From assembly GCA_030015575.1 (NCBI GenBank), contig JASDDO010000016.1, positions 456,272,141-456,336,140 on the forward strand: a stretch of 64,000 nt of DNA. The letters run 5' to 3'. How positions within the stretch are numbered: the first letter of the stretch is position 1; every line of letters starts with the position of its first letter. The stretch comes from Agapanthus africanus (lineage: Eukaryota; Streptophyta; Magnoliopsida; Asparagales; Amaryllidaceae). The notes beneath the pieces are model-generated. The model saw only the letters and a list, made by a program, of their open reading frames with translations. It did no database searches and was not told where the DNA came from. Shown here in pieces: positions 10,695 through 20,384 of this stretch. Position numbers and translations under genes: made by a program.

Positions 10695-11923
10695 TAAGCA
10701 TTCGTCTCAGGCAGTAATATGATCTCATCACAGAATATTGCAGCAGAAGAACATATATGAAATATTGGATATACTAGGATGTCCGTGTTTTTAATACGAG
10801 TCGGTATAAAACACGGATTCCACGGTCGCGATGAATAGCCAAACTGACATCCCAAGACTCCTACGAGAGCGGCAAGTAACACTGCCAATTCTAGGGTTAG
10901 GAGACCCGATCTCGACTCCTCGAGATGGCCTCCCACTGGACCCTAAAACCCGGTTACTTGTGCTCCCCTCCTTGGGTCTACCTAATGCGGAAAAGTAAAT
11001 AATATATACTGGTGACATCAACCTCATCCCGGAAGTGCCCCAATAAAAGAATATTACATACAAATGAATTTTACATGAATGAAAATAAAAACCCTCATCT
11101 CACATAAAACCCCCGGCTATTCAGAACACGACGATCCAATATAACATATCACAGCAACACATAATATCACATATCATCAACGTAAGTAAGTATGCATACA
11201 CCGATCGTCGTAGATGTATAGCAACAATGACCGGCAATATAACTACATACTACACTTACGGTCACAGAAAAGAAATTGTAAAACTACAATATTTGGAATC
11301 CACAATTACTTTAGACATCCTAAATCCGAAATATCACATACTTCGCATTTCATGCCTAACTATATGAATTCCACATATTGTATCACATTCCAGATAAATA
11401 GACAGTATTAAACTTTCCGAACAGATAATCAAATACCCAAAATTTCCTAAATAGCTTAACACTTGAGCGGAGTTCAAATAATCCCAGAATATGTCACAGT
11501 ACCGGTGATCCAGCAGTAGAAGGGTCAAGCCAACGCCTCACATGTGGCACGCCGTACTGCCCCAAACCCTAAGGTTTAGAGGCAGTTCAAGACGGTCACA
11601 TAATCGAGTTAAGGTTTGTGTTCTTCTAGAGGGTCCACCGCGTAACTTGTACAATTTTTCCGAAAGATTTAAACCCGATAAAAAATTCAACACTTGAAAG
11701 TTTTTCGTGCCGGGAAAAAGTGAGCTAATGATATCCGCTCGAACTTTTTAACAGTTTCTAACTATCCGGAAAACAAAACAAAATTAAATTTTCCGATCGA
11801 ATCAACGATTACAAAATAAACCCCAGAACACTCAACACTTGAGTCAGATTAAAAATACCCAGAAAATATAACATATAGAAATATAGATTACTGTGCAAAA
11901 AGATAGGACAAATTCCACTGTAC

Positions 11924-11972
11924 GGCCGCGGATCCGCGGCCCAAGCAGGTATTGGCCGCGGAACCGCGGCGG
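11924..11972 (-). repeat. Paired GC palindrome, copia B leader
   Basis: GGCCGCGGATCCGCGGCC is a perfect 18-bp palindrome. A 12-bp spacer follows and then GGCCGCGGAACCGCGGC. The layout is the same as in the Athila LTRs. Confidence 0.9.
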
Positions 11973-12154
11973 TCCGTATGATTTGGCCTGTCGTTTTTCA
12001 CAAAATTTCTTATAATTACCTGCTGGTATTTTAAAGCATTTTTAATTCAGAAAAAATCGCATTTTTGAAAAATATCCAGAGAGGGGTTCATTTCTTAGTT
12101 TCGGATTCGTTCGGAGTTTTAACTTCGTATACACGTCGCCTAATGCTTTAACTA

Positions 12155-12167
12155 GGCTCTGATACCA
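12155..12167 (-). promoter_or_regulatory. Primer binding site, initiator tRNA-Met (copia B)
   Basis: The minus strand reads TGGTATCAGAGCC, the usual complement to plant initiator tRNA-Met, one base from the LTR end at 12169. Confidence 0.92.
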
Positions 12168-12168
12168 C

Positions 12169-14383
12169 TGTAGGGTTCCATGGCACTCTTGTGAAGGTTC
12201 ATAAGGTATCAAACATGCCCGAATAAAAATTTAGACGTGCCGAACAACCCAAAACCGGGATCTATGCTAGATTATTAGGGTTTAACATGCAAGATAACAA
12301 CTTTATTACAAAGTGTGAGGGATTATAACCATTGTAGTCCGCTCCTTCGCTTCATAATCTCCGAGTAGAAGTCCCTTCGCCGCGATCCACGATCTCCCGG
12401 ACTCAAGAGAGGCTCCACGACTCAAACGATCCATGCTAGCTTGTAGTGTTCCGTTTCTCCGATGATCTACGTCGAAGTTGATATAACCCAAGCTCTCTCA
12501 CTCTAATGAGGTGAACACCCTAATCTAATGGGCTAGATTAGATGAGGATGATGGAGTAGTATTTATGCTTTCTTTTTATATCATAATCTCACATGAAATC
12601 ATCACAAAAGGAATTTCTAGTAAGCTTTCTCAAAGCTAGAGAGAGAAGAAGATGATGAATAATAAGATAATCCTTTTGTAATGAATAATGAAAAGAGTAT
12701 ATCAATAATAATGCAACCATGGTTAATGATGACAAGGATAACCCTTGTAGAGAGTTAACTAAGGCTAGGGTTTGGTTAGGTTAAGAAATGAGTCATAATA
12801 AAATATCTATCATAATATCTTCTTCATGACAAAAGGAATGCTTCTAGAAGGTGCAAGAAGAAGCTAATCCTAATCAAACCCTAATCTCTTTTTATCATCA
12901 CTAAACATGTTTCATTATTAATCATATCATGTTACTATAATATATATCACATATATATTATATATTTGTAACAAAAGAAAATAATACAATTAATATATAT
13001 CGCATATATATCAATGTATTATCCGGTGAGAAAATGAAATAATAAAGCGAGCCAATATTAGATAATGTAATACAATATATCATATATATTATTATACATT
13101 AAATCATCGAATCAACACTTGATTCGACAATCCGGCTATATCGAATATAACCGACTAATATATCATGTACCGATTCATCGAATCAACACTTGATCCGATG
13201 ATCCGGTTCATATCTAAATATCGCGAGAATATAATACGGTATCTCATATCGCATTATACTCGGTCCTGCACATATCACATATGTGCCTCTACTCCGTTTT
13301 GCCTGAGCCAAGAAATCTCTGTGTAGGACTCTAAAGAATCATCAATACGCCGGTAGCAGGTGATGATCATATCAAACACCCACAAGCTGCAAGCGGTCAG
13401 CTAAACGTAACAGCCACCCAGGTATTGAGCGATCAGAAGATCAATAAGCTAGCCTGTACGTTCTCCTGTGAATCCAACTAGTAACACTCCCGTACAGTCC
13501 GGTCTGTTTGTCTGATATGTCGCATATCAAGTCTAGGGGTGGTATACGTCAGACCCCAGTAACCGATAAGTCGTGTCGATGTGAGACTCATAACAGGTCG
13601 AGAAACTACTGGTAACACTTACCAGTAAATCTCTATATCAGCCATGGCCAGGGACTTCCAGTTATAGCCAATCGAACACAGCACAATATCAACTCCCTAT
13701 ACCGGGAAACTACTGGTAACACTTACCAGTAAATCCCCTCCTATCGCTCATTGCCTCCATGTGATTCGGGACTGCACCCAAAAGCTACCATTTTGCACGC
13801 CCTCTTGGACGTGGTAAGGTGGAAATCAAAGCACAGTGGGAATCATACAAGACTCTATGACGATCTCGGGTCTACAGACTACCCTGTACCAGTGTCACCG
13901 GAGAACTGCCATCTGACGTGTGGTATATCACCATCTGGGAGTTCTCGGCGAGTCCGTCCAGTGTACCCAGTCTCTACTGAGCACCCGTACACCATCTCTG
14001 ATGTCAAACACCGATGGATATGGGATCATCCATCGCCCATCATATGGGTCAAGATGCGTATACGCTAGTCTACTCTGGTATATCGATGCCCTGTCTCGAT
14101 ATACCCTCGACTAGGAATAGTTATAGGATGTACTCATCGACTATCGTGGCCCTACTAGTATGATCTCATCATAGTCCCAGTAGTCGAGTACAGATCCTAA
14201 GGGCTTTATCAACATGTGAGAGAAAAACAGTAAACCAATACAAGTCAACATGTTAAGATAAAGTGAAACCAAATAGCATACTATCATGACGAGCAATAAA
14301 GTACTCTCTATATATATCCAAGTATCCATTATAATATACATCATATGTACTACAATGGCCTCTAGGGCATATACATAACTAAC
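12169..14383 (-). repeat. Shared middle LTR of copia array
   Basis: About 2,215 bp, bounded by the primer site on one side and the polypurine tract on the other. It serves as 3' LTR of copia A and 5' LTR of truncated copia B. It contains AACACTT palindromes at 13107-13127, 13178-13198, 13608-13626 and 13712-13730. The last is an extra copy not present at the same place in the right LTR. Short frames such as 13751-14068 recur in the other LTR and look like nothing known. Confidence 0.88.
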
Positions 14384-14394
14384 AATCTCCCACT
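14384..14394 (-). promoter_or_regulatory. Polypurine tract, copia A
   Basis: The minus strand reads AAGTGGGAGAT directly before the LTR start TGTTAG. This is the form common in plant copia elements. Confidence 0.88.
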
Positions 14395-14398
14395 TGCA

Positions 14399-15988
14399 CT
14401 AAGGCCAGTTGCTGTAGTATCTCATACCTAGCATCCCGAATAATCTCTCAAACTGTATCTGGGGAATGGCCTTCGTGAATGGATCCGCAGTGTTGTCTTT
14501 CGTATCTACTCTCCTGACCTCGATCTCCCGGCGATCAACTATCTCCCTGATCAGGTGATACCGCCTCAGAATATGTCTGGACTTCTGTTGGGACATAGGT
14601 TCCTTGGCCAAAGCCACAGCTCCATTGTTATCACAATACAGAGGTATTGGATTTTCAATGGATGGAACCACATCAAGTTCACTAATGAACTTCTTTATCC
14701 AGACAACCTCTTTGGCAGCATCGTTGGCAGCGATGTATTCAGCCTCCATCGTCGAGTCTGCAACGGTATCCTGTTTGGAACTCTTCCAACATACCGCCCC
14801 TCTATTGAGGGTAAAGACAAATCCCGAGTGTGACTTAGAGTTGTCCTTATCACTTTGGAAGCTGGAATCGGTAAAGGACTCCACCTGGAGTTCTCCGTTA
14901 CCATACACCAAGAACATCTCCTTGGTCCTTCGCAAGTACTTGAGAATGCTCTTCACAGCTGTCCAGCGACTCTCTCCATGATCTGCTTGATACTGACTCA
15001 CTACACTTAGTGAGTATGCTACATCGGGTCTGGTACATAGCATCGCATACATGAAAGAGCCTACTGCCGAAGCATAGGGTATCCCTTGCATGCGAGCTCT
15101 CTCTAAATCAGTCTTGGGAGACATCTCTTTGGAGAGAGTGAGTCCAGAGATCGTGGGTTGGTTCCCACGCTTAGATTCTTCCATACTAAACCTCTTTAGT
15201 ATGGTGTCAATGTACCTGGATTGGGACAATCCCAGTATCCGTTTAGATCTATCTCTATAGATCATGATTCCCAATATGCAGGAGGCATCACCTAGATCTT
15301 TCATTGAGAATCTTTGTGATAAGAAGAGCTTGACTGATTGCAGCATAGGAATATCATTTCCTATCAAGAGTATGTCATCTACGTACAATACGAGAAAGAC
15401 AACCTTACTCTCTGCTATCTTCTTATAGATACAAGGTTCATCTATATTTTTGATGAAGTCAAACTCTTTGACTACAACATCAAAACATATATTCCAACTT
15501 CGCGATGCTTGCTTCAACCCATAAATGGATTTAAGCAGCTTGCACACCTTTCCGCTGCTCCCACTATCTACGAAGCCCTCTGGCTGAGTCATGTACACGC
15601 ACTCTTCTGAATCACCGTTTAGAAAGGCGGTCTTAACATCCATTTGCCAGATTTCATAGTCATGGTATGCAGCAATGGCAAGTAAGATCCGGATGGACTT
15701 AAGCATAGCCACTGGAGAAAAGGTTTCGTCATAATCCACACCTGGTCGTTGACGAAAACCCTTTGCTACAAGTCTAGCTTTGAAAGTCTCAACTTTTCCA
15801 TCTACACCAAATTTCTTTTTAAAGATCCACTTGCTTCCAATGGGTTTTACCCCTTCAGGAGCATTTTCCAAAGTCCATACTTTGTTGGTGTACATGGATT
15901 CCATCTCAGATCGCATTGCATCCAGCCATTTCACAGAGTCACTACTCGTGATGGCCTGCTCGAAACTAGTCGGGTCATCATCATCCAT
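14399..15988 (-). pseudogene. Copia A reverse transcriptase and RNase H
   Basis: C-terminal half of the copia polyprotein, which copies RNA to DNA. It holds the usual start of copia RT (W-x-x-A-M-x-x-E), the K-A-R-L-V-A-K-G block, the W-Q-M-D-V-K-T-A-F-L-N-G catalytic Asp block and Y-V-D-D-I-L-L near 15376. RNase H follows, with Asp near 14860, Glu in the M-E-A-E-Y block near 14735 and Asp in the C-D-N-N-G-A block near 14625, ending at 14399. It is in frame with the protease-integrase part across a single TGA at 16061-16063. Apart from that stop the pol looks intact. The order integrase then RT marks it as copia, most like the Tork/TNT1 style (moderate confidence). Confidence 0.9.
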
Positions 15989-16060
15989 GATGCAATCCCC
16001 GCTTCCACCATCATTGAGAAAACCGTAGTATCTCTCAGGTGGATGAGAAACCTTACTAGA

Positions 16061-17671
16061 TCAGCGGAGAGGCTGGGGTTCGTCGGGTACTATTGAATCC
16101 TCTGGTTCCACTAAATCATCTGTTGTAGTTTGTTCTGCTGGAATTTCTTCCAGTTCTACCTCATTGCCACTAATTTCTTTGGTAAGAAATTCCTTTTCTA
16201 AAAAGGTGGCATGCCGAGAAACAAACACCTTTTGTTCTTCGGTGTGGTAGAAAAGATATCCATGTGAATGTTTGGGATATCCCACAAACTTGCATAGAAC
16301 TGACCGTGCCTCGAGTTTGTCTGGATTTTGCCTTTTGACATAGGCCAGACAACCCCATATCTTAACTCGTTTAAGACATGGTCTCTTCCCACTCCATATC
16401 TCATATGATGTGGTAGGTACAGATTTAGTTGGAACTTGATTCAATAGGTATGCTGCTGTCTCCAGCGCATATCCCCAGAAGGAAATAGGTAACTCAGCTG
16501 TACTCATCATCGAGCGCACTATATCTAATAGGGTGCGATTCCTTCGTTCCGATACACCGTTGTGCTGTGGTGTGTAAGGAGGAGTAAGCTGAGAGAGAAT
16601 CCCATTCTCTTTTAGATAATCTAGGAACTCATTGCTCAAGTATTCTCCTCCTCGATCAGATCGAAGAATCTTAATACTTTTGCCCGTTTGGTTCTCTACT
16701 TCGTGCTTATATTCTCTGAATTTCTCAAAAGCTTCAGACTTGTATTTCATCAAGAATACATATCCGAATCTTGAGAGATCGTCAGTGAATGTAATGAAGT
16801 AGGAAGAACCGTTCCTGGCATGCGTAGACATGGGACCGCATACATCACTATGTACCAGTCCTAAGAGTTCCGTAACTCTTTCTCCGTGTCCACTAAACGG
16901 AGCTTTGGTCATTCTACCTTTGAGACATAAATGGCAAGTATCATAAGATGATAATTCGAACGGATTCAAATATTCATCCTTATGTAACTTAGCCAGTCGT
17001 GTCGCATTGATATGACCAAGTCTACAATGCCACAAGTAGGATTCGTTCATTTCTGAACTTTTTCTCTTGTGTGTGTTTTGTATATTGAGGACAGTATTTT
17101 GATTGAGAATGAATATACCATTATGTAACGGGCCTGATGCAATCAACTTTTGATCTAGGAATATGTTCATAACATTATCCTGTACTACAAAATTATATCC
17201 TTCTTTACTTAATAAAGAAACTGATATAATGTTGCACATCATGTTCGGTATATAATAGCACTCATTCAGAATCAGTGTATTACGACTTGGTAATACTACG
17301 TGATATTCGCCAACTGCTTTGGCTACAATACTTGCACCGTTCCCTACTTGAACGGAATGATTACCTTTTCCCAGTTCTCTACCTTTCCGTAGCCCATGTA
17401 ACAATTTACATATGTGGGATCCTGATCCGGTATCTAATACCCAGGACGTAGGGTGAACTGAGAAACAGTTCTCAATAACTAACACACCCGAAGAAGGTGC
17501 ATCAACATGCATATTCTTCATTTGGGCGGCGTGAGAATCTAGATATTCTCCTGTTTCCTGTTCAGTCTTATAACTCTTATAAGAAAGAACGGGTCCAACG
17601 TTTCCCTGCTCAGTATAATAAGCAGGTTCAGTCAATACATCCATATTATTATCTTGATTATGGCCTGACAT
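16061..17671 (-). pseudogene. Copia A protease and integrase; no gag in front
   Basis: The ATG at 17669-17671 follows a pyrimidine-rich tract ending in AG (17681-17682), like a 3' splice site. About 70 residues without a zinc knuckle precede the protease D-T-G-S-G near 17418-17434. The integrase HHCC region (H-x4-H, then C-x2-C) lies near 16940-17035. Catalytic acids are in the H-S-D-V-C-G-P block near 16840, the R-S-D-R-G-G-E-Y block near 16650 and the S-E-R-R-N-R block near 16555. The frame ends in TGA at 16061-16063 and continues as RT. Plant copia elements normally have 250 or more gag residues plus a CCHC knuckle before protease; none is visible between here and the LTR. Confidence 0.88.
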
Positions 17672-18070
17672 GGTCGCTACCTGGAGAGAGAGAGAAGAAA
17701 AACACTTTAGCGTATGCTCTTGCAAGATTAGATTGGTTATTATCTTATCTAATCAGGATGTCTTCCACTGTTTTTATCAAATCTACCTTCAAACCCTAAA
17801 AGGTAAGATTAGCCGGGATTAATTACACCTTACAATTTCGTCAATTTTTCAGCCAGATCAGTGTCGGTACTTGAGGGAGGTTTTCCGTGCTTTCGCACGG
17901 ACCTAATTAAAGTAAACCCCATTTTCCCAGAGGCGTAACCTCGTTAACACTTTTCTAGACACCTACTTGATCGGCTAATTGTCCTGTGTAAAACTCTCCC
18001 AGGAGTAACTCTTACTCGCAGTGGGTATCGGGATCCAACTATCTCATAGGAGGTATGCAATCTCATTGCA

Positions 18071-18089
18071 AATTTCAACACTTGAAATT
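18071..18089 (-). repeat. AACACTT palindrome in copia A leader
   Basis: AATTTCAACACTTGAAATT has perfect 8-bp arms around CAC. At the same place copia C has a hairpin with different sequence (AGTTTC and GAAACT arms near 54057-54073). Confidence 0.8.
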
Positions 18090-18113
18090 CCCGATAATAT
18101 TTTGCCCCTAACC

Positions 18114-18327
18114 CCTATGACCTCGACAAAAGCCAACAAACCATAGGAAGCTAGTCAAGTTCAACCCGTCATTTCTTGATTGAAATAAACCCACCCGCAC
18201 GACCCTTGACAAAGGTCAACAAGGTCGTACGAATACCCTAATCCAATCACATCATATGTTTAAACAGATAAGTACCAGTTAGCTACCGCACACTACGCCT
18301 TGACAAAGGCCAACAAACGCAGCACGG
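18114..18327 (-). ncRNA. Three alpha hairpins, copia A leader
   Basis: Units at 18114-18147, 18196-18231 and 18286-18327. In the minus sense each is a stem of about 7-10 bp enclosing nearly the same 18-20 nt, TTTGTTGGCCTTTGTCAAGG. That includes an inner CCTT/AAGG mini-stem with a 4-nt loop. The outer stems differ completely between units yet remain complementary: CCTATGG with TCATAGG, CGTACGACC with GGTCGTGCG, and a CCGTGC-type stem. This is a predicted RNA structure; its function is unknown. Confidence 0.75.
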
Positions 18328-18459
18328 ATACTAAATAGTCTGTATCTGAAATGACGGAGGGCTACGCAGGTTCTTCAGAAAACCCTGAGCGTAATGAACT
18401 TGATATCGTCGTAGAATCGAGTGTTTTTGAAAAGGAGTGTTTTTGAGGCTTCTAGTTTC

Positions 18460-18694
18460 GCTAAAGAGGTCACTCCCGGTGAAGAGATCTCGGCTCTTTC
18501 CCCATCGAATAAGGTGCAGGATATATCATATATACCGCTGTGCAAAGCAAGAACTATATAAGCTGTCAAAAACTAAACCGCGAGTTTGTAGCATCTGCCA
18601 GTTTCGCTAAAGAGGTCACTCCCGGTGAAGGGATCTCGGCTCTTTCCTCATCGAATAAGGTGCAGGGCATATCATATATACCGCTATGCAAAGC
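18460..18694 (-). ncRNA. Two beta modules, copia A leader
   Basis: Direct repeats of about 89 nt at 18460-18548 and 18606-18694. Each has an AAAGAG/CTCTTT stem enclosing about 25 conserved bases. A second, shorter hairpin follows (TATAT/ATATA type in the first copy, weaker in the second). Both occur in the same order in copia C with compensatory stem changes. Confidence 0.65.
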
Positions 18695-18842
18695 AAAACT
18701 GTAGCTACCCTTTTTATAAAGTTTTGATTCTACAACATCTTTTAGGTTTCTTTTCTTTTTATTAATCTCATTAATAAAATCCCATCAGCTTATGCTTCCT
18801 AAGCATCACAGAAGAAACGAAAGCAGTAATATTTATATATGA

Positions 18843-18844
<2 letters not shown>

Positions 18845-18906
<62 letters not shown>
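18845..18906. repeat. (TA)n microsatellite
   Basis: About 31 TA units in the copia A leader. The shorter allele is in copia B. Confidence 0.95.
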
Positions 18907-18910
<4 letters not shown>

Positions 18911-19071
18911 TAAGCATTCGTCTCAGGCAGTAATATGATCTCATCACAGAACATTGCAGCAGAAGAATATATATAAAATATTGGATATACTAGGATGTCC
19001 GTGTTTTTAATACGAGTCGATATAAAACACGGATTCCACGGTCGCGATGAATAGCCAAACCCACATCCCAA

Positions 19072-19199
19072 GACCCCTACGAGAGCGGCAAGTAACACTG
19101 CCAATTCTAGGGTTAGGAGACCCGGTCTCGACTCCTCAAGATGGCCTCCCACTGGACCCTAGAACCCGGTTACTTGTGCTCCCCTCCTTGGGTCTACCT
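19072..19199 (-). ncRNA. Gamma module, copia A leader
   Basis: CAAGTAAC (19089-19096) is perfectly complementary to GTTACTTG (19169-19176), 72 nt away. A local GGC/GCC hairpin sits around the first arm. Copia C has two copies with changed but still complementary arms. Confidence 0.65.
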
Positions 19200-19669
19200 A
19201 ATGCGGAAAAGTAAATGATATACACTGGTGACATCAACCTCATCCCGGAAGTGCCCCAATAAAAGAATATTACATACAAATGAATTTTACATGAATGAAA
19301 ATAAAAACCCTCATCTTACATAAAACCCCCGGCTATTCAGAATATGACGATCCAATATAATATATCACAGCAACACATAATATCACATATCATCAATATA
19401 AGTAAGTATGCATACACCGATCGTCGTAGATGTATAGCAACGAAGACCGGCAATATAACTACATACTACACTTACGGTCACAGAAAAGAGATTGTAAAAC
19501 TACAATATTTGGAATCCACAATTACTTTAGACATCGTAAATCCGAAATGTCACATACTTCGCATTTCGTGCCTAACTATATGAATTCCACATATTGTATC
19601 ACATTCCAGATAAATATACAGTATTAAACTTTCCAAACAGATAATCAAGTACCCAAAATTTCCTAAATA

Positions 19670-20059
19670 GCTCAACACTTGAGCGGAGTTCAAATAATCC
19701 CAGAATATGTCACAGTACCGGTGATCCAGCCGAAGAAGGGTCAAGCCAACGCCTCACATGTGGCACGCCGTACTGCCCCAAACTCTAAGGTTTAGAGGCA
19801 GTTCAAGACGGTCACATAATCGAGTTAAGGTTTGTGTTCTTCTAGAGGGTCCACCGCGTAACTTGTACAATTTTTCCGAAAGATTTAAACCCGATAAAAA
19901 TTCAACACTTGAAAGTTTTTCGTGCCGTGAAAAAGTGAGTTAATGATATCCGCTCGAACTTTTTAACAGTTTCTAAATATCCGGAAAACAAAACAAAATT
20001 AAATTTTCCGATCGAATCAACGATTACAAAATAAACTCCAGAACACTCAACACTTGAGT
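19670..20059 (-). repeat. Three AACACTT palindromes, copia A leader
   Basis: At 19670-19684 (GCTCAACACTTGAGC), 19901-19913 (TTCAACACTTGAA) and 20045-20059 (ACTCAACACTTGAGT). All have perfect arms around the same AACACTT core. Copies also occur in copia B. Confidence 0.75.
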
Positions 20060-20138
20060 CAGATTAAAAATACCCAGAAAATATAACATATAGAAATATA
20101 GATTACTGTGCAAAAAGATAGGACAAATTCCACTGTAC

Positions 20139-20187
20139 GGCCGCGGATCCGCGGCCCAAGCAGGTATTGGCCGCGGAACCGCGGCGG
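20139..20187 (-). repeat. Paired GC palindrome, copia A leader
   Basis: Same sequence and spacing as 11924-11972. It lies about 185 bp inside the element from the primer site. Confidence 0.9.
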
Positions 20188-20370
20188 TCCGTACGATTTG
20201 GCCTGTCGTTTTTCACAGAATTTCTTATAATTTCCTGCTGGTATTTTTAAGCATTTTTAATTCAGAAAAAATTGCATTTTTGAAAAATATCCAAAGAGGG
20301 GTTCATTTCGTAGTTTTGGGGTTCGTTCGGAGTTTTAACTTCGTATACACGTCGCCTAATACTCTAGCTA

Positions 20371-20383
20371 GGCTCTGATACCA
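20371..20383 (-). promoter_or_regulatory. Primer binding site, initiator tRNA-Met (copia A)
   Basis: The minus strand reads TGGTATCAGAGCC, one base from the 5' LTR end at 20385. Confidence 0.93.
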
Positions 20384-20384
20384 C

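Larger units (their letters stand above)
10624..12168 (-). repeat. Truncated second leader of copia array (copia B)
   Basis: Nearly identical to 18823-20384. It contains one gamma module (arms at 10873-10880 and 10953-10960), three AACACTT palindromes (11454-11468, 11686-11698, 11830-11844), the GC palindrome pair (11924-11972) and a tRNA-Met primer site (12155-12167). No protein-coding sequence is visible. Confidence 0.85.
17672..20384 (-). other. Copia A structured leader, 2.7 kb without gag
   Basis: This lies between the primer site (20371-20383) and the pol ATG. No ORF resembles gag. From the 5' end (right) it holds the GC palindrome pair, AACACTT palindromes, gamma, (TA)n, beta x2, alpha x3, and then a pyrimidine tract with an AG before the ATG. 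Copia C has the same order. A leader intron is likely from the splice-acceptor-like tract, but no donor can be assigned. Confidence 0.75.

Noticed and set aside
13751-14068. Short frames repeated at 13751-14068 and 23967-24284
   Set aside because: Both are in copia A LTRs and simply reflect LTR identity; no known domain, no support as genes.
18100-18700. Hammerhead ribozymes (retrozyme) in the copia leader
   Set aside because: The conserved CUGANGA and GAAA core arrangement was not found near the alpha or beta stems.
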